Shown here: piece after piece, positions 6,339 through 6,904 of the stretch
Position numbering within the stretch: the stretch's first letter is position 1
How the letters are laid out: every line of letters begins with the position of its first letter
Assembly: GCA_050180015.1 (NCBI GenBank)
Contig: JBFXEO010000162.1
Location: 1-6,904 of the forward strand
DNA: 6,904 nucleotides
From: JBFXEO01 sp050180015
Lineage (GTDB): Bacteria > Bacteroidota > Bacteroidia > Bacteroidales > Tenuifilaceae
Reading direction: 5' to 3'
Made by a program: the position numbers and the translations under genes
The notes under the pieces: generated by a model
Told to the model about the DNA's origin: nothing
The model's input: only the letters and a program-made list of their open reading frames with translations
Database searches by the model: none

Positions 6339-6904
6339 TTATTTTTCGATACTGTAATTCTCCCTGAAAAACTTCAGGTAATCAGGAACAGACTTATCGT
6401 TTAGGAATAGGGCAAAATTTTCGATGCTAATGGCAAAAATCTGGTAATCGGCCTTGTTCAGGATGCTAAATACCCTATCGTTTTTGCTAATCAGGGTAAA
6501 GTATTTGGTTGCAACCTTCTCATCCTTAAACCCGGAAACGCTAATTATTTCTATAAAATCATTCAACGGCTGATTTGAAACCGAAAGATCCGTCTCGATA
6601 AAGTAATCGACATTGAACGAAACAAGGTTGAATTTAAGCTGATTTATGTTAGACCGTTTGGGAACAAGCAGTAGGAACAGGTGCTCACCCGAAGGCCTGC
6701 CGTAGTTAAGCGTTACCGTATCTGCTGCTGTTTTGTTCTCGGCAACTGCAATGCCTGCATTACCCGATGCTATCTGTAACTCTTTTTGGTTCAGATAACT
6801 AATCATATCCAGTGCGGTTTTTCCTTCCTGTGTCTCGGCGAAAGTATTCGAAAGTTTATCGAGCGATGCCTTAAAGGTTCTAATGTCGGACGTTTTCCCC
6901 AAGC
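6339..6904 (-). CDS. C-terminal part of a large TPR-type protein resembling SprE/PorW (5' end outside window)
   Basis: The last ~187 residues of a protein whose start lies beyond the right edge. The first ~40 visible residues (FAETQEGKTALDMISYL) look like the closing helices of a tetratricopeptide array. A linker follows, and then a mixed alpha/beta domain (~73-187) with HLFLLLVPKRSNINQLKF, FNVDYF, SGFKDEKVATKYF and a final YQIFAIS...YLKFFRENY. From memory this end resembles the C-terminus of SprE/PorW, the outer-membrane TPR lipoprotein of type IX secretion and gliding; the SGFKDEKVA segment also recalls SPOR-like folds. The lipoprotein signal and TPR repeats that would prove it are off the window. 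Its place 17 bases upstream of porX supports a T9SS link, but the family call rests on recognition of a tail only. Confidence 0.55.
   Translation of the reverse strand, partial: LGKTSDIRTFKASLDKLSNTFAETQEGKTALDMISYLNQKELQIASGNAGIAVAENKTAADTVTLNYGRPSGEHLFLLLVPKRSNINQLKFNLVSFNVDYFIETDLSVSNQPLNDFIEIISVSGFKDEKVATKYFTLISKNDRVFSILNKADYQIFAISIENFALFLNDKSVPDYLKFFRENYSIEK

Overview
This window comes from a Bacteroidota chromosome, most likely a Bacteroidales-type anaerobe. Four things point there: two copies of the phylum's characteristic -7 promoter element (TAnnTTTG, here TATCTTTG), a ribosomal protein S16 with a long acidic/alanine-rich tail, a PorX-type response regulator/PglZ protein that belongs to type IX secretion (T9SS), and A-rich rather than strong Shine-Dalgarno translation starts. 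No transposase, tRNA, rRNA, CRISPR array or phage gene is visible. The DNA is gene-dense; the longest gap is 183 bases.

Left part (1-998, + strand): the 3' end of a CapD/FlaA1-type nucleotide-sugar dehydratase/epimerase is followed, with a 23-base overlap, by a small hotdog-fold acyl-CoA thioesterase (4HBT/YbgC type). The thioesterase runs tail to tail into rimM and the two coding ends overlap by 27 bases.

Translation block (972-2040, - strand): rpsP (S16) and rimM (the 30S maturation factor that acts with the small-subunit head) form a tight two-gene unit. A good Bacteroidota promoter lies upstream of rpsP.

Divergent gene (2224-3000, + strand): a single-pass membrane protein with a TonB-like periplasmic C-terminal domain has its own TATCTTTG element. 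It converges with the next block.

Right block (6904 to 3043, - strand): in transcription order, the C-terminal part of a large protein resembling the T9SS lipoprotein SprE/PorW, then porX, tsaE and an alanine dehydrogenase-like gene. Gaps are 17, 10 and 56 bases and no internal promoter is evident, so this is probably one transcript. It links T9SS regulation (PorX), possibly a T9SS envelope component, tRNA t6A modification (TsaE) and alanine/pyruvate metabolism.

The most interesting part is the porX block. PorX keeps every expected phospho-acceptor and metal-binding residue, has no DNA-binding domain, and sits beside a candidate T9SS component. Nothing here is clearly a wholly undescribed system. 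The less ordinary details are the altered glycine motif and N-terminal extension of the alanine dehydrogenase, the TonB-like protein without a proline-rich spacer but with two cysteines, and the overlapping gene ends.
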